DNA from: Apoda limacodes
Lineage: Eukaryota > Arthropoda > Insecta > Lepidoptera > Limacodidae
Assembly: GCA_946406115.1 (NCBI GenBank)
Contig: OX291544.1
Span: 35,109,521-35,173,520 of the forward strand
DNA: 64,000 nt
Direction: 5' to 3'
Of this stretch, positions 22,501-37,500 are shown one piece after another. A model generated the notes under the pieces. It searched no databases, was not told where the DNA came from, and saw nothing but the letters and a program-made list of their open reading frames with translations. The translations under genes were made by a program, and so were the position numbers. The number at the start of each line of letters is the position of its first letter. Position 1 is the stretch's first letter.

Positions 22501-25500
22501 GCATTCTTTGACCGGCCGCACTATAATATGTGTGTATGTAGGTATCCTACTTATATTATAAACGCGAAAGTTTGTAAGCATGGATGGATGTTTGTTACTC
22601 TTTCACGTAAATACTACTGAATGGATTTTAATAAAACTTTACAATAATATAGCTTATACATCAGAATAACATATAGGCTACAATTTATTCCGAAAAATTC
22701 TAAAGTTCCCGTGGTAATAACTATAACCGAGCTTTAACGAACTCTAGCTATAGCTACAGCTTGCTATAGCAAACTTCATTAGTATAATTAAGTAGGTTTG
22801 CTAATTCGATGTCATTTTGCAAAAGCTCTTGGTCGCGGTCATTAAGCTCGGCTTGAAGTTTTGAAACGGCAGTTACCAACTCTGAAGTTTGGGCATTGCA
22901 CTCGTCTCCAGATGAGTCTTTTATATTTTTTTTTCTACTGCTTCAATACGCTTCTCCAGGTTGTCCAGGCGATTCTCACATACCGAGACACTAGCACGCA
23001 GTCTCCCAATTTCTCCCCGGAAGTCAACTATTTCCTCTCTCAGCAATTTCATCTGCAGGGCTAAATCAAGTGCATCCTCAGCGGAAGGTGTCTAAGACAC
23101 TGTATTGTCTTCAGTTACACCCGTTTTTGAACTCACCCCTTTTACAGGTGTGTCTGCATTATTGTCTCGCGGAACCTTGCTAGTGCAGGCCGGGCATACC
23201 CAGGCAGTAGCGATTCGACCGGTTGCAGGCAGAGCCACGCACTGTCGATCATATAATATTATGCATTTACTGCACTTAACGCCCTCTGTCGGCGAAACAA
23301 ATTTACCACATGCACCACACTTAGGCATGATTCTGTAGTTAGCTAACGGACACCAGATGACACTGTTTACAAATATTTCAGTATAAGGAGTTGCCGTAAG
23401 AGTCCTGTGCCGATTACCAAATTTAGTGCAGGCGAAACTGGCAAAGTCTAGTTATATTATATTATATCCAAGGCAGCTGCTCAAAATAAGCGCTACTTAT
23501 ACATTTTCCCTATATCTTTACCGATAGAATGTAATAAATAAGCCCCACCTTTCAAATTTTCTATAGGTAGAAAGCAGTCAGCCTCCCTCGTCTATTGCAT
23601 CCAAATCTTGACGATAGCAACCCTGGACCTTTTGATATTTCTGGTGAGTGCATATACCTGATAAAGTAGGTAGACGCGCGCAAGCTGGCCAGAGATCCGC
23701 TCCGTCCAAGCCAGCCAATCAGAGAGCACCGGCGCGGCGCTCGCAGCGAGAGGCCGATCGCCATAGTTTTAATAAATCATAATCCACCACGATACGGCCA
23801 GCTGACTTTTTTATCTTCGAATAATTGCGTTAACTATCATTTAACATTCGGGAGGAAATTATTGAAAATAACTTTTTTATACGTGATTGAGAGGCTGTCT
23901 CTGCTCCACCCACCCTCGGAGCGGCAGCTGACGTTCACCATGCTGCATAATACAACTCTCTGAAGCATTTCACGAGTTATCGCTTGAGAGGAAATTGGTC
24001 AGGAAAACCTGTTGCTGGCTCACGGACTATAACTTTTATACATACAATGATCAAAGCAGCTGCTTTCTCTGGTTGGTTCATTTATACCAACTTTCATTCT
24101 GTAAAACGCTAGTAGACTTAAGTAATCTTCGCACCGGGCATCTTTAGCTATATCAATATTTACATCGCCCATTAAAATTAAATTTTGCGTCTCTGAATTC
24201 TCTTTTAATATTTTATCTCAATAAAATAATTGCTTGCGTCTGTTTTAATTATAAACGGGCGGGTACCGTCAGCTTGACTCAGTACTGGAGCCGTAACTAG
24301 GAGTTCACGTAGTTTATTATATGCTTCAACTTGTTCCTCTTTCCATTGCCAATTTACATACTTTCTTGTGAGTCGGGTCAAAGATTCAGAAATGTTAGAG
24401 AAATTAGGCACAAAATGCCGGTACCAAGAGCACATTTGAGGAAATGATTGCAAATGTTTAATGTTTTTTGGTATAGCCATATTAGTAACTACACTGACTT
24501 TTTCAGGATCTGGTACTAAACCTTCAGCGGTTATAAGGTGACCCAAATATTTAATATTTCCACAGCAAAAGTGACATTACTCTTTATTTGCTATTAAGTT
24601 ATACTCCTTTTATCGACAGAATACGTTTCTAAAATCCTTGATATGCTGTTTGAATGTTGTTGAGAGTACAATCAAGTCATCAAGGTAGATCAAGAGATTT
24701 ATATCGTTCAGTGTTACCCTGAAACCATCCATTAGCCGTTGAAAAGTGGCTGGAGCGTTTCTTAGACCAAACGGCATCCTTAAAATTTAAAAATTCCAAA
24801 GAGTGTAACAAAACTTGTCTTGATTTTATCCTCCTCTTTCACTTTTATCTGCCAGTAGCCTGCGCGAAGATCTATCGTCGTCATGAAAGGAGTTCGCTTT
24901 GCGTTATGCAGTAAGTCATCCATTCTAGGCATTGGATATTTATCAGGGACAGCTATTGCATTTAACTGCATAAAATCAATGCATACCCTGGTACCTCCAT
25001 CTTTCTTTGGTATCAGTACCACTGGTGATGACCAAGGAGAAGTGCATGGCGCAATTACACCTTCAGACAGCATCTTTTGAACTTCTGTTTTGAGAATTTC
25101 GGTTTTCTACGGCGATAATATATACGGTGGTACTGCAATCGGTCTGTGATCACCGCAATCAATCTGATGCTCTATTTGAGTGGTGGGTTTGCCATATGAC
25201 ACTAAGATGGCTGGATTTTGTGCTTAAAAATATTTAAGTTCCTTAGACTCGTCTTCGTTTAATTAAGTCACGTCAACAGAAGCCAGTTCCGTTTCAGGAT
25301 ATAGAGCAGCAGACTTTGGTGAAAGCGTTATAGTTGCTTCTTTATCTGATTGCTGAGCATCTTTGTACGATGCGTCCATTACATGGTTATTTCCATCAAA
25401 AAGTGTCTTTCTCTTCTTTGGTTGAGGGGATAGGCTTATAGGTAGCAAGGGCCCGTAAGGACGATAGAATCTCGATTCTGTTGAACTCTGAGTTGGTAAC

Positions 25501-28500
25501 TGTGCTTCATTTTGCTGACAGACTGGAACTACGGTGTGATTTGGTGTGAAATTAGCAAAATCTTCCTTGAACAGCTCGTAAGTTTTATCTTGTGCTGCCA
25601 GGTAAATTGAGATAAGTTAATTATTATACCGGCGTCTTGTATAAAACCGACCCCTAGCAGGGCGCGATTTTCTTTCTTCTCTAGTAAAACTAGAAATGTT
25701 GTATTGCCAGTGTAACCATCACTCTCGTGCTTAGCACATACTCTAGTATCTTCACTCCGTCAGCCAAAGTGAGATTCACCAACTCTTTTTCGAAAGCGTA
25801 TTCTTTTTCTTTCAAAAGACAGTAGAGATTGTAAGAAGCAATGCTAGATTTTGCACAAGTGTCAATAAATGTCGAATCAGTTTTTATATTAATAGAGCAA
25901 AATCCAATTCCCGCACCTTGTTCAGATTTTGTTTTGTGACATGTTGTGCAATGAGCTCACATGACATTCGGAGCACCGCAGCCATAGCATTGAAACTTCG
26001 CTGCCGATGGAGATGAGGCTTGTGTCACTGCTTCTGATTTAGAGGTAATTGTGCTCTCGGGTGCCGTTTCCTTTCGTTTCAGTTTACGGCATTCTTCAAC
26101 TGAGTGGCCAGGATGTCTACAGTACGAGCATCGCAGTTTCTTTGTTTTTAACAGGTTCGGGTGAAATGGAATTGGTAGACCTTTCGGTTTGGAAGAATGA
26201 ACGAACTTCTGTTCTGTTAATGTTTGTTCTACAACTCGAGCTGCGTTAAGCAAGTCATTGAAAGTTTTTATTCGAAGTCAGCCCGGAGGTAATATTTTGC
26301 CTGATTCCCTGCCACCAAACTCCTGCATCTTCTTTCAGTAGTAGTTGTAGACAGACCGTCAGGAGCGTCTTGATCTTGCATATTTTCAATGCGCTTGAAT
26401 GTACTTACAGCAGACAGAAAGCTTTCCACAGCTTCAGTACTTCGCAAACCATGAAAGCTTGAATTACAGGACGCAAACGATTTTCGACTTTTCGATGAGA
26501 GTGTAGATAAAAGTTGTTGTTGTGATTGTACTGAATTTTGAGTATGCATCTATTGTTAAATCAGTTTCCTAAATTTTCATCCGACAACCATAGCTTGTTT
26601 TAAATAATAACAGCGCCATCTTTTAACGTTCAATAGTTGAACTCAAAACTCAAACTCAAATCAAACTTTATTCAAGTAGGTTTCTTAGAACACTTTTGAA
26701 TCGTCAATACAAAGTAAACAATGTTTATTTCTGCCCAAAAGAGCTGGCAAGATTTCCATCTAAAGTAGTAATACAATACTTTGATAATTAGCTAAAGAGT
26801 ATACAATATGTACCTATATAGGTAATAAAAAATAAGTTAGTAAGCTACCAAAAACAAAGTCAAACATTATTTTTTTTGTTTTTAGTAGCATAGGAGGCGC
26901 ACCATGTGAATGTCAAATATCGATAATCGAGTGAAGGAATTTAGATATTTAAGAGAATTCCGATAATTAATTAAATTAGCGCCATAATACTATATTATAA
27001 AATTAAATTGAGAAACAAAGCAACGTGCGTTCACTCTTAACCACTGCTCAATGCGAGTTGTACTTCGGGGTCTTTGGTTTAGCTATACCCAGAGGGTGAG
27101 TAATGCACTAATGGTTCAGTACAATAATGCATTCAGGGCGCTGCTGTGGCTACCTCGCTTCTGTAGTGCGTCGTCGATGTGCGCGCACAGTTGGGTTTCA
27201 CGCCAAATGGCGAAAAAAAGTCGCCTCTTTGTTGAACGCAGTGCGTGGAAGGGTTCTGAAAGTAATTTCTGAGCACTTCGATAGTCCACTGATATGGAAA
27301 CTCTTAATAAGGACTAAATTTGTATAAGCTATTGAATATTAAAATTTGTATTTGGTAGGTATTAAGTAGTAACAAAGGTTTTTAAATACCGATCATTTTG
27401 ACATTATTAAAGGATAACCACACAGTAGATTTAGTTTAGTGAGAAATCCGATTTTAAAATAGTTTTGTTACTCGCATATGACTAGACCAGCACGGCAGCT
27501 ATTATTTTTCTATTAGTATTTTGTTTAGATTGACATTTTAAAATTTGTTATATTGTGAATGGAATGTCCGATTTGAATAATTAAAAAAAAAAAGGATTCT
27601 ACAGATATTGAATCAGTCTTGAATACGAAAATATTTATTTGGATAATACACAGGTAAGTATAACATGGTCTGATATTGGTCGGCATTTGTATCAAGTTTT
27701 AAAATGTAAAAAAGTAGTTACAATGATATAACTACAATAGTTGGACATATGGTATCGCGAAGTTTTTTTGTAGATATTGATATCTTCTTTAATACTGTAG
27801 AATATTTTTTTGTTCTATCATTAATAGTTTCCACATTTTATGGCTAATTTTTTTTACACCTTGGGTTACATTATTGAAGTTTTAGTAGGGATCCCTAATT
27901 TTTTCTAGTAATAAATATAGCCTATGTTACTCAGGGATAATAAGGCATTCTAATGGTGAAAGCATTTTTGAAATCAGTCCAGCAATTTTTAAGTTAATTA
28001 GTTACAAACATACAAAAATACAAATCTTACCTCATTATAATATTAGTGCAGATATTTTTTTTTTTAGAATTATTTATATCAAGATCAAGTTAGTTAGTGT
28101 CTTCTTGTTTACAGAAGCAAATCTCGCGACACGCTTTTATAGCATTTAACGGGTGTATCGAATAAATTAATGGGTTTGGTTTAATTTAAAGAGAAGATTT
28201 TGACTCTCTCGCAGCCTAGTTGGTAGTGTGGTCAGCTGCTTTGCAGAGAGTGTGGGTTCGATTCTCGCACTAGACAAACATTTGTATTTGTCTTGAGTCT
28301 GGGTGTATTTATGTATCATATGTATGTATTTGCAAAAAAAAGTAATATATGTACTTATATCAGTTGTCTGGTATCCATAACACAAGCTTTGCTTACTTTG
28401 GCGCACGGCAACTGCGACGGCACTGTGTGTGATGTCCAATAAAAATATTTGTAATTTTTGTTAACTGTTAATTTATTTTTTATTTTTGAGTTATTAGTTT

Positions 28501-31500
28501 TTTAGTTGGACATGTTTCTGAGTCTGTTCATCTTATTTAAGGCGTCATTGTTGCCGTTTGCCTATTATTTTCACACCGTTTCATTTGACAGCCATATTGT
28601 AGGAATGCTTAAAAAACTTAGCCCGCCACTTAAGTCCACCATATTGCATTTATTGACGACATTTTATTTTTCGTATTTGTCTCAGCAAGCCCTTTCATTT
28701 GATACCCATATTGTACGAGTGCTTGAAAATAAAGAGCCACCACTATCTTGGGCGTTCCGCTATGTTGAATTTAGAATGACGTCACACAGTTTACCATGCA
28801 TTGTTATCGTTAAAAACGTGTATACAAAATTACAGCTCAATCGGTTGAAGATAACTGCTTTAAAATTCAGTTCCACGGTCTACCCGAACATACATACATT
28901 GAAAGTTAAATTTATTTAAAGCTTTAAATTAAAGCTTAAATTTAAGCTTGTAATAAAAAAAGATACTACTTAATATCTGATTTATCAACCCACGAAATCC
29001 ACTAGTGCACTATTAGTTACGGAATAGTAATAGTGGAGGTGATGCCGCGTGGAGGTGGTGCCTCGTGTAGGTGGTGCTGCGTGCCCATGCCGCGCCCTGG
29101 TGTCGCGCCACTACCGCGTCGAGCTCCAGTAGTGATAGTGTAGTGAGTGCGCAAAAACAAACAAAACCGTATTCAACCTAGCGCATAGTGGTGTATAAGC
29201 GCTGGTCGAAACTTTACACTTCTAAAATTGTAAATATTTGTTATTTTTCGATGAAAGCTATTAAACTGATCCCGCTCGTACTGACGCATGGCGGCTCTTC
29301 AGTGCACTATTCGGCGCGGCGAATTGTTGCATTCCTAACATTTAAACATTAAAGACTGCAATATAGCCTTGATCGCGTAAATACGCCGTGTTTGTGACTA
29401 AACTAGAGCATGTAAAGGATTGAAGAAAAAATTATGTTATAAAACTTGTTTTTGTTTAGTGCAGTACCTCACTGAGTGATTTATATTCATTGTATTTAAT
29501 GCAAAAAAGTGTTGATGTGACCGTAGTTACACCCCTTATATCCCGCTGGTTTTCCCCATACAAAACTTATTCCCATGTTTCCTCCCTGGATTCTGGCATT
29601 AGATCTGTTATTTTTTCATGAATGATTAATATACACAATCACTATGTCTGTATGTTTTTTTGATAGGCCATTCCTATAAAAAACTGGGGCCCGGCAAAAG
29701 TCCAGAAAAAAATCCTGTTTTTTTGACATTTTTAGAAGTGTGCTATACAAATATGAAAACTATTTTTTAAGAAAACTAAACATACAGACACGGACTACTC
29801 CATTAACTTTAAGGTGAAGTAATTTTTATTAAATTTGGTTGAGATTTGGAAGAGGAAAGTGAGTTATACGATACCCCAATTTTGATGATTACGACTACGT
29901 GAAACAGCCCGAGGCGCAGTTATCCCTATCGCACATCCGATTCTTGGACCAGGTCCTAGCGCGACAACAAGTGTTTTTCAAATACCTATTTCTGCATTCG
30001 CTAGGTTGTGATGTTAAAAAATAAAAAGTGTAAATACCATAACGCTAATAACATTAAATTACATTTTTTTTTAAGTTTTAAGGCGTCATTATGATATAAA
30101 TTACTAATTATTAATAGCTTGTCATTTATTTGCTAAACACAACAGTGTTAATACCAGAAATCATAAAAAGCTATTAAAAGTTTATGACATTGAAAAAATG
30201 CTTTGAAGAATTAAAGCTTAATGTATTGGGAGACATTATATGATATTTTTGACTTAAAATATTGTATATTAGGTAGGTACTATGTTATTTATAACATAGT
30301 GTAGGACTATATTGTATTATCTCTAATATGAAGTTAATTTTTTTTAAAAAAGATTATCAATTGAGTTTCTTGCCGGATCTTCTCGGTGGTCAAATCATTT
30401 CGAACCTGCAGTAAAGTCTATGAATTAATAAAATAAATCTGTAACTTAATAGTCTACTTGAATAAAAAATACTTTGAGATTTAGTACCTATGTCTGCATC
30501 GTAATTTGTAATAAGTATTTTGATAAGAACGTTATTGTTCTTATGTGATGCATATACGTGCAAGGAGTTTATTTTAGTTACTTGTGGTGGGCGTGTCGCA
30601 CGGTCACCTCCAGCAGCACGGCGCCGCCGTCAAGCCGCCCCTCAAAGCGCAGCGCTCGCGCGGGTACCGGCGGGGCTCCATCCGCGGCGGGCGCGCGCCA
30701 CGCACACCACGCCACTACCACCACCGACTGCGGGCACACACACACGCACACACTTCACTTGAAACGTTTCAAATTATTATTCCTACCATCTACATCTGCA
30801 CTTTACTGCGATAGGTTGTAGGTTGTTCAGCCGAGTAAATACAACTCATGGTGGCTCTTAAATTTTAGTAAATAAACAGCTAAAGTATAAAGGAACGTAA
30901 AGATATTGTAAGCTAATTTCGAAATGCCGAGCTGTACTGTATAGAAATTGAGCATCTCATTGTTGTGAGTGTATACATACCCCTTTGTGTAATTTATGAT
31001 AATTTTGAAATTGTTATGGAAGAAGTGCTGAACAAAATCACTTTAATATAAACATTTTAGAAAATTTGCTTATTAAGCCCCAGATTTCTTGCCTTATTTC
31101 GGTCACTTAATTTTTTTTTTTTTTTTTTTTTTTTATACCACTAAGGTGGCAAACAAGTTTACGGTCCGCCTGATGGTAAGCAGTCACCGTAGCCTATGGA
31201 CGCTTGCAACACCAACTTGCAATCACTCGCGCGTTGCCGACCCTTCAGAAATCTAATAACTTCTTTCTAGAAGAACTCCATACTGTAGTCCTTGGAGAAA
31301 ACCTTGGCAGGGAGCTCATTCCACAACTTAAGCGTTCGAGGGAGGAAGTTTCTCTGAAACCACACTGTACGCGACCATTTAGGTTCTAAAGTGTGAGAAT
31401 GAATTCCTTGCCGATAGCGAGCGGTGCGATGGTAGAAAGTAGCCGTGGGCATCATTTCGAGCAATTTTTCAGAACACAACCCATTGTACAAGCGGTAGAA

Positions 31501-34500
31501 CACACACAGGGAGACAAAGTCTCTCCTCAGACTTAAGGGCTCGATACCGCAAGTGAGTTTGGAATCGTCACAATTCTCACAGCCCGTCGTTGGACCGAGT
31601 CAAAAGGGCCAAGCTGGTATCCGGGTGCACCCGCCCACAGATGGCAGCAGTACTCCATATGGGGCCGATCTTGCGACTTGTAAAGTAACAACCTTTGCCC
31701 CGACGTGAAGTACTGCTTCGCTCTGTTGAGTACGCCAGCTTCAACTCGTTGGGTTTGCCACCAACACCTGTAGCTAATGATAAATGCTAAATCATAGTTG
31801 TAAAACAGTTTAATAAAAAAAACACTGAGAAAAAAAGTTAATTTAAAATAATGTAAAATAAATCATAAACTAAAGAATAATTGATTTGCTAAGTAGATAA
31901 AGAGTAAGTTAATTACTAGTTTAAATGATAATTAAATGCTATGCTATATAACACGCGGAATACGGTTGCTGCTTTACAAGTCGCGAGTTCGGCCCCATAT
32001 GAAGAACTGCTGCCATCTCTGCAGCTTGGCCCATTTGACTCCGTTCAACTACGGGCTGTGAGAATTGTCGACGATCCCAAACTCACTTGTCGTATCGAGC
32101 CCTTAAGTCTGAGGAGAGACTTTGCCTGCTTGTGTGTGTTCTGCCGCTTGTCATTGGGATGCGTTCTGAGGAATTGTTCGAAATGCCCACGGCTACTTTC
32201 ACACCGGCGCCGGAGCCGTGTCCGCAACAGCTAGCGTTGGCAGCGGGTCGCTGTCCTGTCCTGTCGCCGCGCGCACTGCATGGCAGTGACAGTATAATGG
32301 TGTATATCTAGTACGATATGCTTTCTGATATGGTGGGTTGGTTTTTGAGTTCATCTTTCTGACTTTTTCATTTTAATGTTTCTTTAACAACTCCTTATCA
32401 TGCAGTTTTGACTTAGGTCAATGACACCGACCTTGCTTAGCTGTTGTAATGTAACTTGATCATTGCATAAAAAGGGCATAAACTGGAGGTCGTGACACAC
32501 CCCAAAACATGATTACGTATACTTTAATCCATAGATTTGTTTTTTGAAAAGTGCTCTAAAAAGTTAATTTAGCAGGCTTTACTCATAACCTATTGAAGTA
32601 AGCCCCGAATTGAATTATTGAACATCGTAGTCAAGGTCGTGAAAGAGACATATTTTGAAAACTATTACTATTAATTTTCAAACAATTATTTTTTGATATT
32701 TTCGCATTCTCTTAAAAATAGGAACATTGTCCCTTACTTGTGCGCTTGATTCTGTATTTATTCATCTCGCTTCCTCAGTCATGCAGTGGCACACTCTTAA
32801 ATCTGTTTGTATGTTGTCTATTGGTATGGATATATCGATCTTTTTCTAACTGACCAGTGATAATATTCAATTTATACCGTAATTGTTCTGGGTTTATCAA
32901 GTGAAAGTTGAACTTTTCATAGTATACATTTCATAAAGTATCAATTAAAGTGTCCTGTACACTTTTATGGTTTATATACATGGTGTTGGTTACTAGAACT
33001 AGGCCGTACGTATGCTCTAAGGAAAATTGCAAGGACTTACCCAATTTTGGCGTTAGATTTTATGTTCACGGTTTGTGTAATATGTGGTGTACTGTCTATG
33101 AATATGTCTGTTTGTGTGGTTGTAATTAGTTTCACTCAAACCGTATAAAATATAAAATTAAATCGAAAAATAACAGACGCGACCTTTCAACAGATTATAT
33201 GTGACTGACTGAGTTGCTGGTCCACTCAGAGTAAGCGCGGCGAATATATTACGTCGGTACACCCGACGAATTATAAATCTTTTCAGAACAAACCCCCGCC
33301 CCAGCCAGACCGTGTCTGGATGAGGATAAACCGAGCCAGAGCCATCAATCTACTGGCAATCGAGAAAGCATCGCGACGGCACGCTTCAGCACTGAATCCC
33401 CTACCATGACCTCTGCCACCCGCGGGATACCGTCCGAACCGGGGAATAATTGCACGATGCGATCTAAACGCCATTGCAAGGGCGGTAAATTTGAGTCCTT
33501 TAAGAGGACAAGGTTTCCGACGCCCGTGGGTTGGTTTTATCCGTCCACCGAACCCGTTGCTGTAACAAATGTAAATATTCCGAAGACCACCGACGGTGGA
33601 ACAATTGCGTAATTTGCTGAAGTAACTGAAATCGCGATAAAGGGGTTGCCACATCGATGAAGAGGTATTCAGGCAAGGAGGTTAAAGGACTACAGATCAC
33701 GAAATGGCCTGGAGTTAGCGCTTCTAGGTCATTAGGATCCGACGAGATCGGACAAAGCGGTCGTGAGTTCAATATCGCTTCGACATTGCAAAATACCGTT
33801 TGTAATTCCTCAAAAGTGAGGACCGTTTCACCAATCACACGACGGAGGTGAGTTTTGGCGACCTTGACAGCTGCTTCGAAAATACCGCCTCACGAAGGAT
33901 AGCCGGGAGGATCAAAAATTCAAGTCACGCCCCGTTTGGACAACTCCGAATCAATATAAGTGTGATTGTCCGACAAAAAATTAAGGACCTCCTTCATATA
34001 ACGATCTGCATCCCTTAAGTTTGTGCCACAGTCCGAGCGAATTAATTGAGGGAGACCACGCCGACTGACATGCGACAAAGGCCTCTGTAGACAAGGCTGA
34101 AACGAGCTCCAGATGCACAGCCTTGAAAAACAAACAGACGAAGACGCATAAATAGGCCTTAACCTATCTGGCATTGCGAACACTTGAAGTCTTTACCAAA
34201 AACGGTCCCGCGAAATCCAACCCAACCTTAGTGAAAGGTCGAGCGGGCCGCACACGATCGGACGGCAAGTCACCCATTTGTGGCTGGGTCAAGGTTCCCT
34301 TTAACCTATAACAAGGGATACATTTAAAGATGACGTTCCGAGCTGCTCGTCTGGCGGACAAAATCCACGAATCTCGCTGCACACAAGCCAGCAATGCGTT
34401 GAGACCGGCATGACAGTTTCTAATATGGCGGTCCCTGATCAGCAACTCAATTGAATGACCGCCCTTGGGCAACAAGAGAAGATGCCGAGCCCCATTGGGC

Positions 34501-37500
34501 AATTCTGAGTTACGAAGCCTACCAACCACTCGCAAAAACTCCGACTCGTCCAGGAACAAATTGAGACGAGCAAGGCTTCCCTGCAATTTCCCGTTCTCTG
34601 AACGGAGAAGACGAATTTCCTTTCCAAACGACTGGGCCTCTACCAGTCGAACACAGGTGAGGAGGGCATCCTGACGCTCTTCAGGAGACAAGACTGAAGA
34701 CGTCCTTGGCTGTGACCTGTTCAAGTTGTGGAGAAACCTCTTTATCCAACCGGTGACACCAACGAGATTGTTGAGAGAACTGAACCGATTAAGTAAGAAG
34801 TTCGGTGAAGTGTCCACAGTCTGCTCAACAGCAAAGACCTTTAACCCCGGCAGAGAGTCAAGGACCCTGGCACGTGACGCCAATCCAGAGACACCGCAGA
34901 AGACTGTATTTGGGAGACAAGATTGGCCACGGCGGTCTCTAGGGCATGAAGGGACGCCTTGAGCCAAGACAACACGATTTGGCTGTCTGTCCATGCCGTG
35001 ACGGAGTCAAATTGGACCCATTAACCCAAGGTGGAGAAGACATGGTTCAGAAGTCGAGTCAACAATGCAGCTCCTGATAACTCCAGCTTGGGGATCGTCA
35101 ACTTGGTCCGCAAAGGTGCAACCTTACTCTTTGCGACCACCAGACTGTCGCGTACATGACCATGTTCATTTGACTCCGTTCAACTACGGGCTGTGAGAAT
35201 TGTCGACGATCCCAAACTCACTTGCCGTATCGAGCCCTTAAGTCTGAGGAGAGACTTTGCCTGCTTGTGTGTGTTCTGCCGCTTGTCATTGGGATGCGTT
35301 CTGAGTAATTGTTCGAAATGCTCACGGCTACTTTCACACCCAGAGTAAGCGCGACGATTCTATTACGTTGGTCCACCCGACGAATTATAAATCTTTCAAT
35401 CTCAACTCGCGAGTAACTCGAGGACGCCCCGCGATAGGGAGGGGCAGAGGCTCATAATCCGGATAACGTGCCCGCTCCGCGATACCTACTTGAGCGGAGG
35501 GGGCACGAGAGGGTGGTGACCGACGATCATCCCGTGGGCCCGCCCGAGGTAAGCGGGGCGGGGAAGGTCGATGTCGCACTGGGGACGGGGGCGATTGAGT
35601 TCGATTCAGCAGCGACGAAGCCCCGCCCGTGCGAGCCGTAGACACACCTGCATGAGTCATCCGAGGACCATCCTCTCGGATGCCCATACATAAGTCGGGG
35701 TGGTGACCCCCACCACACTTTATACAAGATCGCGGCTGACGACAGTCCTAGACTCCCCCAAACAATAGTAACATAGGCCTAGCCTACGGATCAGAAATCG
35801 TTTTCGGGCCACCCCAGATTTTCTGAACTGGTGGCAATCCAGAATTATGTGTCCCGGTTCGTAACACACCCCACACCGTTCAGTCCGTTCAACTGTGAAA
35901 ATTCTGGGCGGGGGCCAAACGACCCGGTACCTCGCGATGTTCCGGGACGAGGTTGTTGACGGGGTCCAGACGGGGGTTGTTGACGGGGTCCAGACGGGGC
36001 CAAAAATCGTGACGGTCCCGATTGTGGCTCGGCTGGTAAATTCTCGAGCTTCCTACTCTGATCCTCCAAAAACGACACTAAAGTGTCAATAGTAGGTATG
36101 TATGACGCCGAGTCACCCCCGTGCAACTGTTCGAAACAAGCCCTGACGTCATTGGGCAATTTGTTTAAAACAATGTGTAATAATAAAAATGACCACTCAG
36201 TGACAGGGAATTTTAGAACTCTCAACGCATTTGTTATCACCAAAATACGGTTAAGTATATGCGACCGCAGCCGGTTACCGAAGACATTTGGGGAATCCCT
36301 AAAATGGCAGCCACATGAGTATCCGCAATGCGACGGTTATTTTGGTACCGCTTTACTAATAACTCCCTAGCTATATTATATTTGACATCGGTGATGTCCA
36401 AATGTTTTACTAAACAGAGAGGCTCACCCCTGATCGACGTTAAAAGGTAACTTAATTTTTGTGAGTCAGATAGGTCAGTCCGTCGGCGCACAATGCTATC
36501 AAAAAGTGTGATAAAACGAGTCCACTCATCCAATGATCCGCTAAAATGATGAATATCCAAGGTATTCTTGAGATATTCGTTGCATTTTTTGTTCCGAAAC
36601 CTCCTTCCTACTTGCCGGCTGCGGGGTAGCCTCTAATTTCGACACAGCCTCGTTAACCTCGTCTACTACTGACATACAAAAATCATAATCAGAATTTACC
36701 GCGATAGTTTCGTTATCTATTAACGATAAGAGACCCTGGTATGCCTGATCCAGCTCACTGTTGAAACTGTGCCGCTCTTTGCTTTAATGCAAACATCCTA
36801 TCTTCCCGTTTTACCAATCCTACGGTACATGTAAACCACCGTGTGAGATTTGTTAAAACAGCTTTGTGGTCCTTGACCGATGACGTCATTTTATATAATG
36901 TAATTAACACACATACACACAAACTAAAACAGAACCACAAACAAACGACTCTGTTATATATACAGTTTGTTACAGCAACCAATTAGATAGCGTAAAAGTA
37001 TAAACCGCAAAAAAACCAACTACCATGTACAAAACCGCGACTTAGCAATTACACAAATAAATACGTTAACTTACAATCTGTCATAAAAAAACAATATTTA
37101 AAGCCTATTTATTCCGAAATTGTTTTACGAAAGTGGCCCGAACCACACTCTAAGCTACCAGCTTGTTGATTACTAGAACTAGGCCGGACGTATGCTCTAA
37201 GGAAAATTGCAAGGACTTACCCTATTTTGGCGTTAGATTTTATATTTACGGTTTGTGTAATATGTGATGTATTGTCTATGAATATGTCTGTTTGTGTGGT
37301 TGTAATTAGTTTCACTCAAACCGTGTGTTTGTAACAATGTACTCTGTAGTGATTATATTCTCTTTGATTGGAGTGTTTAGTTTATCCTTTCTTGAGAGGC
37401 TTAGGACTACGCCATACATCCTGGTCTTCAAATTTGTAATTACCTTAAACCTTATCTATTTTTCTGTTGTTTAATATTAAATAATCATAGTTGTAAATAT

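Larger units (their letters stand above)
24228..26560 (-). mobile_element. Ty3/gypsy LTR-retrotransposon remnant (gag to reverse transcriptase)
   Basis: On the minus strand the order is gag with zinc knuckle, protease, reverse transcriptase and the start of RNase H. It breaks off at about 24228 against a LINE endonuclease fragment. I found no LTRs. Frameshifts and stops occur throughout, so the copy is old. Confidence 0.8.

Noticed and set aside
28205..28270. A tRNA gene
   Set aside because: Box-like motifs are present, but there is no acceptor-stem pairing and the body continues into a SINE tail.
28506..28919. 137-codon ORF as a gene
   Set aside because: It covers a repeat with an internal duplication that I recall as a common non-coding moth repeat.
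30582..30727. Terminal exon ending in TAA
   Set aside because: The TAA overlaps a GTAACT donor, and the phase fits the next AGL exon exactly, so the stop is intronic.
30520..30821. Plus-strand ORFs of 76-87 codons
   Set aside because: Shadows of the AGL exon at 30582-30727; low-complexity Arg/Ala/His composition caused by GC content.
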